Positions 6,487 through 15,786 of a stretch of DNA of 39,330 nucleotides are shown in pieces. The stretch's first letter is position 1. The number at the start of each line of letters is the position of its first letter. A program made the translations under genes and the position numbers. The notes beneath the pieces are model-generated. The model had not been told where the DNA came from. It did no database searches and was given only the letters and a program-made list of their open reading frames with translations. The stretch is from an uncultured Bacteroidales bacterium (GTDB taxonomy: Bacteria > Bacteroidota > Bacteroidia > Bacteroidales > Paludibacteraceae), in assembly GCA_900321005.1 (NCBI GenBank), contig ONUF01000030.1:1-39330 (forward strand), read 5' to 3'.

Positions 6487-7766
6487 TCTGCTACTGCATT
6501 TCCTGCTTTGCGGGCACCGCTACGGGTGAAGTGTACTCCGTCATGGCCGGCCAGACCTACTTCCTGCCAGCGCATCATACTGCCGCTACCGCCCATCCAG
6601 GAGTACAGACTGAAATAGGCGATGTTCTCTTCGAGTGCCATCTTGCGCAACAACCGATCCATATACGGCACCATCGGATAGGTCTGCCATTCTCCGTCTA
6701 TCTGCGTGAGCATATCGCTCGGTCCGATAAACAATATCGAGGCTTCGGGCGCGAGTTCGCGAAGATAGCGCACTTGTTCGCGCAGTCCTTTGACGATGCC
6801 GGATATCGTACCCGGGTTTCTGTTGGACGGTATCGCATTGCCGCCGAACTGCATGATGATGAGTCGCACATTCTGATGGCGGTAGAAGGTGGCAAGTTGG
6901 GTGCTGTCCATCTTGGTGAACACCAGTCCGAGGCATCCGCGCATAGGGATGTTATCGACGATGACGCCCGTCTCACTCTCTTGCGAGAGGGCATATACAT
7001 CTCCGCGACCGCTCAGCCGAACGGTGTCGCCGGAGGTGGTATAGGATATCGCGGTGTCCGCGAAGATCTTCCATTGCGAGTACGGCCGCTCTTTGCTCTG
7101 CGGCGTACAAACCGCCATGAGACTTTCGCTGCCTTTCACCAACTCGTCGTTCATCACCGACATCTGGCCCATCGGTCCGTATAGTCCGTCGGTGCGCTGA
7201 TCGCGCTTGAAACCATAGACGAAATAGCGGCGAGGTCCTTGAGCAGGTGTGATAGAACGACCGCCCATATGGAGTTGCTGCTTGACGGTAAGCGTAGGAA
7301 TGGTCTGCACGAGCGGCATCATACCTACACCTGCGCCTCCGTAGCGCGCCTGCAAGGCCTCGCGTATCTGTTGCGTCATACGGTCCTCTTCTATCTGACT
7401 GTCGCCGTAGTGGAGAACACGCACCATCCGCTCCGAACTCTGCTCCAGCGAAGCATAGAAAGCATGCAGGAACATCCGGCTGTCCGCCGTGGAGTCCACC
7501 ACAACTTTTGGAATGACGGGTGCCGGCTCGGGCGCCTCTTCTATCAGGCTATCCGGCGCTACCGGAAACTCCTCGGGGATAGCTATAGAATCTTCGGAAT
7601 ACTCGGAATACTCCGAATACTCAGAATTTTCTCCGAAGACTTCGGCTAAGGTTGGCCATCTTAATTCTTGTTCACCCCATACAACACGATCCGGGAGCAC
7701 CATACACAGTACACCCAGACACGCAAGCACGCAGGCAATGAAAATCAGAACTTTATACGGCCGCAT
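6462..7766 (-). CDS. Membrane-anchored SGNH/GDSL-type hydrolase
   Basis: A likely periplasmic esterase or acyltransferase working with the adjacent MBOAT protein, as AlgJ/AlgX or PatB work with AlgI or PatA. The 434-residue protein has an N-terminal signal anchor (residues 5-25), then a low-complexity Ser-Glu-Tyr stretch (about 50-60) and a Pro/Glu linker. The SGNH domain follows: block I HYGDSQIEED with the Ser nucleophile (about 120), block III QFGGNAIPSN (about 305), and block V GHDGVHFTRSGA with the Asp/His pair (about 410). All four catalytic positions are present. It starts 3 bases after the trkH stop and overlaps the MBOAT start by 25 bases. Confidence 0.85.
   Translation of the reverse strand: MRPYKVLIFIACVLACLGVLCMVLPDRVVWGEQELRWPTLAEVFGENSEYSEYSEYSEDSIAIPEEFPVAPDSLIEEAPEPAPVIPKVVVDSTADSRMFLHAFYASLEQSSERMVRVLHYGDSQIEEDRMTQQIREALQARYGGAGVGMMPLVQTIPTLTVKQQLHMGGRSITPAQGPRRYFVYGFKRDQRTDGLYGPMGQMSVMNDELVKGSESLMAVCTPQSKERPYSQWKIFADTAISYTTSGDTVRLSGRGDVYALSQESETGVIVDNIPMRGCLGLVFTKMDSTQLATFYRHQNVRLIIMQFGGNAIPSNRNPGTISGIVKGLREQVRYLRELAPEASILFIGPSDMLTQIDGEWQTYPMVPYMDRLLRKMALEENIAYFSLYSWMGGSGSMMRWQEVGLAGHDGVHFTRSGARKAGNAVAEWILSATY
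7594..7629. repeat. 9-bp tandem array inside the SGNH gene
   Basis: About four units of TCGGAATAC-type sequence (plus-strand reading) encode Ser-Glu-Tyr triplets between the membrane anchor and the catalytic domain. Confidence 0.88.
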
Positions 7767-7769
7767 AGT

Positions 7770-9218
7770 TTACTTCTTCCAAAGCGCTCTACTGAAGAGC
7801 AACAGCACCGTGAATATCTCGAGACGACCGATAAGCATCACAAAGGTCGCCACCCATTTCGCTGCGGCCGGTAGGGCAGCGTAGCATCCGCTCGATCCCC
7901 ACTGTCCGATAGACACGCCGACATTTCCGATCATCGAAGCGGCGATACCGAACGACTCGTCGAAACCGATACCGCAGCCGCAGAACCAGAGCGTCGCCAG
8001 CAGGATGATGACGATGTAGAAGAACATAAACGCCATCACATTACTCGTCGTCTGCTCGCGCAGCGTCTGGCCGTTGAAGCGAACCGGAATGACTGCATTC
8101 GGATGGATGCGACGCTTGATTTCCGCCAAAGCAGACTTGGCAAAGATAGCGATGCGCACCCATTTCATACCTCCGGAAGTCGAACCCGACGCACCGCCGG
8201 TGAACATCATAAAGAAGACAAGCACCCAGAGGACGGACGGCCATATCATATAGTCGGCAGCCACAAATCCCGTACTGGTGATCATCGCGATGGAGGTGAA
8301 GAATCCAATACGGATACTGGACCACATGCCGGAATAGATGAACAACCCGATCGCGAGTATCAGTCCTCCTGCTATACATGCGCCTACGTACCAATGCGTC
8401 TCTTCGTCATGGAGTACACGCTGGGGCTTGCCGCGGAAGAGGTAGATGAGTTGCGTGAAGTTGATACCCGAGAGAAGCATGAAGAGCATGATGATCCATT
8501 GGATGGCGGGACTGTAACCGATGACGCTGTCGTTGTGCGTCGCAAAACCGCCGGTGGAGATTGTCGCCATCGAATGGCATATAGCGTCGAAGCGACCCAT
8601 ACCAAAGAGCCATAACAGCAGTCCTTCGGCGATGGTCAGACCGATATACGTCAACCACATATGCTTGGCCGTGTCGGCGATACGCGGACTGAGTTTCTCG
8701 TAACTCACGCCCGTCACTTCGGCGCTGTAGAGCTGCATGCCGCCCAGACCGAACATAGGCAAGATCGCCACACTCAGCACGATGATACCCATACCTCCGA
8801 TCCATTGCGTGAGCGCGCGCCATAAGAGCACGGAATGCGTCTGAGCAGTGATGTCCGTGAAGACGGTCGAACCGGTGGTGGTGAATCCCGCCATAGTCTC
8901 GTACCACGCGTCGGTGATTGTCGGTAGGGCGCCACTCAGCCAGTAGGGTAACATGCCGAAGAGTGAATAGACGAGCCATACGGCGGCGACAATCACATAG
9001 CCTTCGCGCTCGCCCACACGTTTCTCCGCCTTCCGTCCTGCGCCTAACAACCACCAGCAGTTGATCCATGTGATGACGCTCGAGACCAGCCATGCGCCGA
9101 GATCCGCCTCGTGGTACCACCATGCGACGAACGTAGGCACCAACATGAAGATGGCCTCCAGCAGGGTGAGCACACCCATCGTCTTAAAGACTATGCGCCA
9201 GTTGAAGGTTCGTGTCAT
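7770..9218 (-). CDS. trkH: Trk/Ktr potassium uptake membrane subunit TrkH
   Basis: The pore-forming subunit of a K+ uptake system, gated by the cytosolic TrkA ring. The 482-residue protein has many membrane segments and the four pore loops expected of the TrkH/KtrB/HKT family: FTTTGSTVF (about 112), TISTGGFATH (about 220), ITSTGFVAAD (about 310) and the final GNVGVSI (about 440), each with the selectivity-filter glycine. Its ATG overlaps the trkA TGA by four bases (ATGA), so the two subunits are translationally coupled. Length is normal for the family. Confidence 0.95.
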   Translation of the reverse strand: MTRTFNWRIVFKTMGVLTLLEAIFMLVPTFVAWWYHEADLGAWLVSSVITWINCWWLLGAGRKAEKRVGEREGYVIVAAVWLVYSLFGMLPYWLSGALPTITDAWYETMAGFTTTGSTVFTDITAQTHSVLLWRALTQWIGGMGIIVLSVAILPMFGLGGMQLYSAEVTGVSYEKLSPRIADTAKHMWLTYIGLTIAEGLLLWLFGMGRFDAICHSMATISTGGFATHNDSVIGYSPAIQWIIMLFMLLSGINFTQLIYLFRGKPQRVLHDEETHWYVGACIAGGLILAIGLFIYSGMWSSIRIGFFTSIAMITSTGFVAADYMIWPSVLWVLVFFMMFTGGASGSTSGGMKWVRIAIFAKSALAEIKRRIHPNAVIPVRFNGQTLREQTTSNVMAFMFFYIVIILLATLWFCGCGIGFDESFGIAASMIGNVGVSIGQWGSSGCYAALPAAAKWVATFVMLIGRLEIFTVLLLFSRALWKK

Positions 9219-10549
9219 TTGAAGAAACGCTCTAAGGTTCGTATTACATGACTCTTGCAGAAGACAACGACCAGGTCTCCGGCAATCACTTGGGTATCGC
9301 CGTTAACGAGTATTCCCTCGCCGGCTCGCACGATACCGCCGATATTCGCCTCTTCCGGCAAGTTGAGATGTTTGACCTGACGGCGAGTGATCGTGCTGCC
9401 TTCCTTCGCGTAGAACTCGACGATCTCCGCGTCTGCGCTTGTCAGGTTATGCACGCCGCGTACACTCGCATCAAGGAGCATTTGGTAGATATAACTCGCG
9501 GCGATGGTTTTCTTGTTGAGCACGGTGCCGATATCCAGTCCTTCGGCCATGGGTATATAATCGAGGTTCTCCACCTCGGCGATGGTCTTACGGACACCAA
9601 AACGCTTGGCAGCCAGACACGCGAAGATATTCGCTTCGCTGCTATCCGTCACGGCTACGAAAGCGTCCGCATCCTGGATACCTTCTTCTTTGAGCACGTC
9701 CATATCGGAGCCGTCGGCATTGATGATGAGCGCGTTCGGCACTTTCTCGCTCAGGATATTACACAGTTCGCGGTCTTTCTCGATGATCTTGATATTCATC
9801 TCGTCCGTCAGTTCGGTCGCTGCCTTGCGGGTGATGCGGTCGCCGCCGAAGAAGATGACGTTCTTGATCTCGCGTTTGGATTTGCCGAGTTCCTCGCGCA
9901 TGAACTCCATGTCCTCTTTTGGACATACGCAATAGACCATATCGTTCTCCATCACCATGTCTTGTCCGCGCGGGATGATAGTCTCCTGATCGCGCTTGAT
10001 GGCTACGATGCGATATTTGCCGTGGTTATAGACGCCGGAGGCGAACTCCTGACCGATGATCTTCGCGGCCGAACGCACTTTGACGATGCACAGCTCCAGT
10101 GCGCCTTGACAGAGGTGCAGGTGGTATCGCATCCAGTTGGTGCGCAGACTCTCTTCGATCTCATTGGCCGCCAGCACCTCCGGATAGATGAGGTGGTTCA
10201 GACCCATGTTCTCAAAGAACTTCTTGTTCTCCGGCAACAGATACTCGTAATTATCGATACGCGCGAGTGTTCGTTTGGCACCCAGGCTGTTGGCGATCAG
10301 ACAGGCTGTCATGTTCTCCGTCTCGTGGGGAGTTACGGAGATGAACAGGTCGCAGTCTTTGACACCGATCTCCCGTAGATCATGGATAGAAGTGGGGCTA
10401 CCCACTTTCGTGAGCATGTCGTAGTTGGCGCTCAGGTCACCTAACCGCTCCCGGCTCTCGTCGAGCAGACTGATCTCCATGTCTTCGCGGCTCAGCAGTT
10501 TTGCCAAGTGCGTGCCTACTTCTCCGGCACCAGCGATAACAATTCGCAT
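9215..10549 (-). CDS. trkA: Trk potassium uptake regulatory protein TrkA
   Basis: Cytosolic, nucleotide-binding gating subunit for TrkH. The 444-residue protein contains two RCK units, each an NAD-binding Rossmann (TrkA-N) domain plus a TrkA-C domain. The first begins [17 protein letters not shown] with acidic ribose-binding residues in LLDES; the second begins near residue 230 ([12 protein letters not shown]), with a less canonical glycine pattern. Two-domain TrkA is the usual form. It overlaps the end of dxs by 34 bases and the start of trkH by 4. A long antisense frame (9248-10378) is only a codon-bias shadow. Confidence 0.95.
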   Translation of the reverse strand: MRIVIAGAGEVGTHLAKLLSREDMEISLLDESRERLGDLSANYDMLTKVGSPTSIHDLREIGVKDCDLFISVTPHETENMTACLIANSLGAKRTLARIDNYEYLLPENKKFFENMGLNHLIYPEVLAANEIEESLRTNWMRYHLHLCQGALELCIVKVRSAAKIIGQEFASGVYNHGKYRIVAIKRDQETIIPRGQDMVMENDMVYCVCPKEDMEFMREELGKSKREIKNVIFFGGDRITRKAATELTDEMNIKIIEKDRELCNILSEKVPNALIINADGSDMDVLKEEGIQDADAFVAVTDSSEANIFACLAAKRFGVRKTIAEVENLDYIPMAEGLDIGTVLNKKTIAASYIYQMLLDASVRGVHNLTSADAEIVEFYAKEGSTITRRQVKHLNLPEEANIGGIVRAGEGILVNGDTQVIAGDLVVVFCKSHVIRTLERFFK

Positions 10550-12450
10550 AATAATCCCTCCTTGTCTAATTTAAGCATATGATACAGCTCTTTGGTCGAG
10601 CCGTGTTCAACAAACTGATCTTTTACGCCGAGACGTATCACGCGGGGCGTATAGCCGTGGTCGGCCATCCATTCCAGCACCGCACTTCCCAGACCTCCGG
10701 CTATCATGCCGTCTTCGGCGGTGACGATGGTCTTGAATTTCTTGCCCACTTCATGAAGTATCTCCTCGTCCATAGGCTTGAGCCATCGCATGTCGTAATG
10801 CGCAAATGATAAGGGTGAATGGCTAATGGTTATTGGCGAATGTCCGTTAGCCTCTAACCTTTCGCCTTTAGCCATCTCGATCGCCTCGCTCATGGCGTTT
10901 CCGATAGAGCCGATAGTGAGTACGGCGATATCTTTTCCGTCTCGGAGTTTGACGCCCTTGCCGTATTTCACCATTTCACCATTAAGCGAAGCGTCACCAT
11001 TTGCATCATTCTCCATCGGCGTCCTTCCCCTCGGATAGCGGATAGCAATCGGTCCTTCGAGTTTCTCCGCGAGCGTCAACATTTCCCGCAGGTCATCGCC
11101 TGTACGCGGGGCGCAAATCTGCATGTTAGGTATGGGACGCAGATACGCCAGGTCGAGCAGTCCGTGGTGGGTGGCTCCATCGTTGCCGACGATACCTGCG
11201 CGGTCGATACAGAAGACGACATGCAGGTTCTGCAGCGCTACGTCATGTACGATATTGTCATACGCGCGTTGCAGGAAGGTGGAGTAGATATTGCAATAGG
11301 GCAGCATACCCGCCTTCGCGAGTCCGGCGCTGAAGGTCACGGCGTGTCCTTCGGCGATACCGACGTCATAGACGCGATCGGGCAACTCTTTCTGCATGAT
11401 ACTCATCGAGCAACCCGACGGCATGGCGGGCGTGATACCCACGATCTTCTCGTTGCGTCTCGCCAAGTCCAACAGCGTGTTACCAAACACTTCCTGCCAT
11501 AAGGGCGTCGTGTCGCCATTCGCCATTAACCGTTCGCCATTCGCCACATTGAATTCTCCCGGCGCATGCCAAACCGTTTGGTCGTTCTCTGCGGGCGCGT
11601 AGCCTTTACCTTTCTTGGTGATGATATGCAGCACTTTCGGTCCGCGGTGGTTCTTGATCTCACTCAAGATACGCACCAGCCCTACCACGTCATGTCCGTC
11701 CGTAGGACCGAAATAACGGATGTTCAGACCCGTGAAGATATTGCTCTTCTGCTTGCTCAGCGCCGCTTTCCAGTTGTTGTTACGACGCAGAATGCGCTTG
11801 CGTTTCTCATCGTTCATCAGGTGCAATTTCACCGCCAATTGATAGAACCGCCAGCGCCACTTGTTATACGCCGCACTGGTGGTCAGGTCCACGAGATATT
11901 GGGTAAATCCGCCTTTGAGCGGGTCGATTGCCATGTGGTTGTCGTTCAGCACGATGAGCAGATTGTTCTTGTCCATCGAGGTGTTGTTCAGTCCCTCGAA
12001 CGCCAAACCGCCCGTCATGGCGCCGTCGCCGATGATAGCTACGACATTATGCCCGTCAGCAATATCCAGACCGAGCGCCGCCGAGATAGAATTGCTCGCA
12101 TGTCCGGCGATAAACGCATCGTACTCGCTCTCCGCGGGATTCGTGAAGGGCGACAGACCTTTGAACTGCCTATTGGTATGAAAGCGGTCGCGACGACCGG
12201 TGAGAATCTTATGCGCGTAAGCCTGATGACCTACGTCCCACACTAACTTATCGTTCGGCGTGTCGAACACATAATGTAAGGCTACCGTCAACTCGATAGC
12301 ACCCAAAGAGGATGCCAGGTGACCGGGGTTCTTACTTAATGCCTCGATGATAAACTGCCTCAACTCCGCACACACGGCGGGCAACTCCTCCATCTTCAAC
12401 TGCTTCAAATCCGCCGGCGAATCAATCTTATTGATGTATTGATATTCCAT
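10516..12450 (-). CDS. dxs: 1-deoxy-D-xylulose-5-phosphate synthase
   Basis: A thiamine-diphosphate enzyme that joins pyruvate and glyceraldehyde 3-phosphate to give DXP, first step of the MEP isoprenoid pathway and precursor for vitamin B6 through PdxJ. The 644-residue protein shows [38 protein letters not shown], the ThDP/Mg motif [16 protein letters not shown] and the late [12 protein letters not shown] region. Two 7-bp arrays lie in frame: one (11514-11548) gives [13 protein letters not shown] just after the HAPGEFN region, the other (10815-10877) gives [11 protein letters not shown] followed by [10 protein letters not shown] in the transketolase C-terminal part. First gene of the operon, with its own promoter at 12529-12559 and a roughly 75-nt leader containing small hairpins. 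Confidence 0.96.
   Translation of the reverse strand: MEYQYINKIDSPADLKQLKMEELPAVCAELRQFIIEALSKNPGHLASSLGAIELTVALHYVFDTPNDKLVWDVGHQAYAHKILTGRRDRFHTNRQFKGLSPFTNPAESEYDAFIAGHASNSISAALGLDIADGHNVVAIIGDGAMTGGLAFEGLNNTSMDKNNLLIVLNDNHMAIDPLKGGFTQYLVDLTTSAAYNKWRWRFYQLAVKLHLMNDEKRKRILRRNNNWKAALSKQKSNIFTGLNIRYFGPTDGHDVVGLVRILSEIKNHRGPKVLHIITKKGKGYAPAENDQTVWHAPGEFNVANGERLMANGDTTPLWQEVFGNTLLDLARRNEKIVGITPAMPSGCSMSIMQKELPDRVYDVGIAEGHAVTFSAGLAKAGMLPYCNIYSTFLQRAYDNIVHDVALQNLHVVFCIDRAGIVGNDGATHHGLLDLAYLRPIPNMQICAPRTGDDLREMLTLAEKLEGPIAIRYPRGRTPMENDANGDASLNGEMVKYGKGVKLRDGKDIAVLTIGSIGNAMSEAIEMAKGERLEANGHSPITISHSPLSFAHYDMRWLKPMDEEILHEVGKKFKTIVTAEDGMIAGGLGSAVLEWMADHGYTPRVIRLGVKDQFVEHGSTKELYHMLKLDKEGLLCELLSLVPEK
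10815..10877. repeat. Heptameric array inside dxs, C-terminal copy
   Basis: Nine 7-base units (63 bases, 21 codons): GTGAATG, GCTAATG, GTTATTG, GCGAATG, then TCCGTTA, GCCTCTA, ACCTTTC, GCCTTTA, GCCATCT. The first half and second half run in opposite orientations, making an imperfect inverted pair. The coding strand gives [11 protein letters not shown] then [11 protein letters not shown] few shorter CCATT-type repeats occur near 10971-10990. Confidence 0.8.
11514..11548. repeat. Heptameric array inside dxs, middle copy
   Basis: Five units: CGCCATT, CGCCATT, AACCGTT, CGCCATT, CGCCACA (plus-strand reading). The coding strand yields [11 protein letters not shown], nearly the peptide given by the other dxs array. 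Confidence 0.85.
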
Positions 12451-12528
12451 ATCTTGCGCACATGCACTAGGTGTTTCCGTTAAGCGGAAAAACCGCTACA
12501 GGGAAAAGGCCCATAACCTTTGCGGGCG

Positions 12529-12559
12529 CAAAGGTACTGCTTTTCTCGCACATATGCAA
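12529..12559 (-). promoter_or_regulatory. dxs operon promoter with -7 dyad
   Basis: On the minus strand, TTG (12559-12557), 20 bases, then TACCTTTG (12536-12529); the extended -33 reads TTGCATAT. The -7 lies in a perfect inverted repeat of ACCTTTGC and GCAAAGGT (12516-12523 and 12528-12535) with a 4-base centre, so the transcript should begin within or just before GCAAAGGT. It would drive dxs-trkA-trkH-SGNH-MBOAT, and possibly coaE. Confidence 0.85.
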
Positions 12560-12585
12560 GTTTTTGTGTGTTTTTTCATTTTTAT

Positions 12586-12616
12586 TTGCATATATCAGCA
12601 AAAAATCGTATCTTTG
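12586..12616 (+). promoter_or_regulatory. addAB promoter
   Basis: TTG at 12586-12588, 20 bases, TATCTTTG at 12609-12616; the extended -33 reads TTGCATAT. It is divergent from the dxs promoter, with the two -33 elements only about 26 bases apart. The predicted transcript start near 12620 leaves only about 10 nt before the first ATG. Confidence 0.85.
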
Positions 12617-12630
12617 CACGCATTTTTATT

Positions 12631-15600
12631 ATGAACACGCGTATTGACATGCATCATCCGGTGACGGTTTGCAAAGCGTCCGCCGGAACAGGCAAGACCT
12701 TCACCCTCGCGGCCTATTATATAGGCCTGCTGATGAGCGGTGAGGATTACCGTGCGATCCTTGCCATCACCTTCACCAACAAAGCCACGGCGGAGATGAG
12801 CGAGCGTATCTTGAAGTACCTCTACGAGATTTGGCACGGCACGGCTGACCCGAATTTTGTGGAATCCGTGCGGTCGTTCATGTTCCGCAACCGCGACAAA
12901 GACGAAGCGTGGATGCAAGCCCGTGCCGAGGGATGCTTTAAGCAGATGCTGGTGGATTTCGACAACGTGAAGATCCAGACCATCGACTCTTTCCTGCAGA
13001 CCCTGCTCAGCGGCCTCGCGGGCATGTTGCACCAGAGCGCAGGTATGAACACCGAACTGGATAGCGATCGCGTGATTAACGAAGCGGTGGACCAGTTGTT
13101 GACCACTGAGATGACGGAGCAAGATCTCATCATCATGCGCGATTTCCTGTATGTGCGTCTCGAGCAAGAAGGAACGATCTATATCAAGAAGAGCCTCGTC
13201 GCACTGGCCAAAGAACTGTATAATGAGTCGGTGCAGCTCTTGGACTCGCGCGGCGAGATCGTCTTCGACGCGCAGAAAATCACGGAGCGCCGCGAACGCC
13301 TTGCCGCTAAACGGGAGAGTTCGCCGGAGATCATCCGTCTTCGCGAGGAACTTGAGGCGCGCTGGAAAGACCTGAGTGACGAACCGCTGGATAAGTCCTA
13401 CGGCGGACATGCCGTCAATGCGATCAACGATGCCCTGGCGAATATCCGCACGAGTCTCGACCAGCCCGAAGAACTGAAGAAAGACTATCGTTTTCGCGGA
13501 CTGACGGAAGGGGCGTATCAGAGCGCCGTGAACCGCGAAGGCCGATGGGCAAAGATGCCGCCTTTTATCGCCGACAAGGCCATCGCGCTGACCGATGCGG
13601 CGCATGCTTGCCGGGCGTTCTATGACACGATAGACCTGTCGCTTGCCCTCAGTTATGAGATGCAACTGATGACTTCGTTGCAGCGTATTATCCAGCGCAA
13701 CCTGACTGAAGCGAACTGCGCGCTGCTGAGTCGCACGGCGAGTATCTTGGATAACGCCCTGCGCGGCGGGGATGCGGATTTTATCTTGGAGAAAGTAGGT
13801 ATCCGCTACCACCACGTGCTTATGGACGAGTTTCAGGACACGAGCAAACTGCAGTGGAGCGTGATTGAGAAACTGCTACGGGAACTCGTTGCAGGCGAAG
13901 GTAACTCGCTGCTCATAGTAGGCGATATCAAGCAGTCTATCTACCGTTGGCGAAACGGCGACTGGCATATCATGGACGGGTTGACGAACGAAAGCACGAA
14001 CGCGTTAACGAAAGACCGACTCAATCCGCTCTTCACGTCCCTGCAGCAGAATTTCCGCAGCAGCGAAGAAGTGGTGCGGTTCAACCTGTCGTTCTTCCAA
14101 TACGTCATGGACCATTATGCGGACTTCCATCAAGGGCTGCGGGAGGACGAACCGGCACTTATCCGTCGTATCTACGATGAGCATTTCCGGCCGGAACTGT
14201 TGGATCAGTTCTATCAGTCAAAGAAGAAACGCGGCGGGTATGTGCGCTTTAGCGCACCGGAGACCAAGGACGAATGTCTCACGCAACTCTTCGATACGAT
14301 GGAGCAACTGTTGCCCGATATCGACCCGTCGCAGATGATGGTGCTCGTGCGTGGCGCGGCGGATGCCCAACTCATCACGGACGCGCATGCCTATCTCGAC
14401 CCTGAGCAATACCCGAACCTCAGCAAAGCCGCCTTTGTCTCGGCCTCGAGTTTTCAACTCGATGCGTCGGAAGCGGTCAATACCTTGATCGCTGCGCTTC
14501 GGTGGGTGACCAACAAACAAGACGATGTGTCTGCGCACCAGGTCGAACTGGCGGTAGGTCAACCCGATATTTTGGAAATCATCCGCCAACAGGTCACCGT
14601 TCGCACGCCTTTGTACGAAGCCGTTTGCGAACTGGTGAAGATCCTGCTGACGAACGAGCACGGTCAGTACTGCGGTTCCGAGACGGCGTATATCAATAAC
14701 CTGCTCGACCGCACGCGGGATTATGTGTCTGCCTACGGCAGCGACATCAAGCAGTTCCTGCAATACTGGGACGAGACGATGCACGAGAAACCCATTCCTT
14801 CTTCGGCCGTCGGGGCGATACGCATCATGACCATCCATAAGAGTAAAGGACTCCAAGCACAGACACTCTTCATCCCCTTCTGCAACTGGGCGATGGACGA
14901 AGGCAAAGCGTCGTCGAAGATATGGTGCCCGATAGCGCCGATGTTGGAAGAAGGCCGCGATTATATCCCTATCCCGAACCACTCTGAGATGGCGGATTCG
15001 GCATACAGCGAGCACTATGTCGAGGAGCACATGAACCTGCGCGTGGACAGTCTGAACATGTTGTATGTGGCCCTCACCCGCGCCGAGGACAACCTCTTTG
15101 TGTTCACCGACTATAAGCTCACCAAAGACGGCAAAGCACCCAAGCATGTGGGTGCCTACCTCGTGGCGTTCCAAGGCACGGACTACGAACAGGGACAAGT
15201 GGTCATCAAGCCCATCCAGACCGAACCCGCGGCGCAGCAGGTAGCGGAACTCTGGGCGAACAGCGACCAGGTGCGTTTCATTCAGTCGCAGGAGGGTGCG
15301 CTCTATACCGAGAACGGCAACGAGGCTTACCGCCGCGTGGCGCGGATGGAAGAAGGTACGCTCTGTCATGAGATCTTCGCGAACATCCAAAAAGCGGAGG
15401 ATCTGGACGCCGTGCTCGATCAGTTCGAGACGCGCGGCGAGATACGCGATAAGGCGCAGCGGGAAGAGTTGCGAAACCTCATTTCGTCCGCTTGGAATGG
15501 CAATGCTGAGATGCGCAGTTGGTTCGTCGATCCCTGGGAACTGAAGCTCGAGAAGGGTATCATGCAGGAGTTTAAGGAGATTCGCCCGGACCGCGTGATG

Positions 15601-15786
15601 ATCGACAAACATACGAATGATGCGATCGTGCTCGATTATAAGTTCGGGCGGTGGAACGACCATTATATCACGCAGGTGCGCCAGTACATGGATGCGCTGC
15701 TCAGTCTCGGCCACCCGCACGTACGCGGATTCTTATGGTACGCACGGGAGAACCGGCTCGTAGAAGTGAAAGGAGGGAAGGCATGA
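12631..15786 (+). CDS. addA: AddA-like UvrD-type helicase with C-terminal nuclease
   Basis: One half of the AddAB/RecBCD-type machine that unwinds and resects double-strand breaks for RecA loading. The 1051-residue protein has Walker A ASAGTGKT (about 16-23), motif II MDEFQDTS (about 396), VGDIKQSIYRWR (about 432), the motif V region TIHKSKGLQ (about 734) and motif VI YVALTRAEDNLF (about 812). At the C-terminus is a RecB-like PD-(D/E)XK nuclease with IVLDYKFG (about 1000). The open frame reaches back to 12520, but that part holds the promoter, so ATG at 12631 is taken; ATG at 12649 is possible. The stop overlaps the addB ATG (ATGA). Confidence 0.92.
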   Translation: MNTRIDMHHPVTVCKASAGTGKTFTLAAYYIGLLMSGEDYRAILAITFTNKATAEMSERILKYLYEIWHGTADPNFVESVRSFMFRNRDKDEAWMQARAEGCFKQMLVDFDNVKIQTIDSFLQTLLSGLAGMLHQSAGMNTELDSDRVINEAVDQLLTTEMTEQDLIIMRDFLYVRLEQEGTIYIKKSLVALAKELYNESVQLLDSRGEIVFDAQKITERRERLAAKRESSPEIIRLREELEARWKDLSDEPLDKSYGGHAVNAINDALANIRTSLDQPEELKKDYRFRGLTEGAYQSAVNREGRWAKMPPFIADKAIALTDAAHACRAFYDTIDLSLALSYEMQLMTSLQRIIQRNLTEANCALLSRTASILDNALRGGDADFILEKVGIRYHHVLMDEFQDTSKLQWSVIEKLLRELVAGEGNSLLIVGDIKQSIYRWRNGDWHIMDGLTNESTNALTKDRLNPLFTSLQQNFRSSEEVVRFNLSFFQYVMDHYADFHQGLREDEPALIRRIYDEHFRPELLDQFYQSKKKRGGYVRFSAPETKDECLTQLFDTMEQLLPDIDPSQMMVLVRGAADAQLITDAHAYLDPEQYPNLSKAAFVSASSFQLDASEAVNTLIAALRWVTNKQDDVSAHQVELAVGQPDILEIIRQQVTVRTPLYEAVCELVKILLTNEHGQYCGSETAYINNLLDRTRDYVSAYGSDIKQFLQYWDETMHEKPIPSSAVGAIRIMTIHKSKGLQAQTLFIPFCNWAMDEGKASSKIWCPIAPMLEEGRDYIPIPNHSEMADSAYSEHYVEEHMNLRVDSLNMLYVALTRAEDNLFVFTDYKLTKDGKAPKHVGAYLVAFQGTDYEQGQVVIKPIQTEPAAQQVAELWANSDQVRFIQSQEGALYTENGNEAYRRVARMEEGTLCHEIFANIQKAEDLDAVLDQFETRGEIRDKAQREELRNLISSAWNGNAEMRSWFVDPWELKLEKGIMQEFKEIRPDRVMIDKHTNDAIVLDYKFGRWNDHYITQVRQYMDALLSLGHPHVRGFLWYARENRLVEVKGGKA

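Noticed and set aside
9248-10378. Long plus-strand open frame (376 codons) opposite trkA
   Set aside because: Lies entirely antisense to a clear trkA; no family motif. It is a by-product of codon bias in the real gene.
12520-12630. Upstream extension of addA
   Set aside because: The added 37 codons span both divergent promoters and match nothing in the helicase family.
14218-15720. Minus-strand open frame of 500 codons opposite addA
   Set aside because: Covers the helicase and nuclease motifs of addA in antisense, His/Arg/Leu-rich composition typical of a shadow frame.
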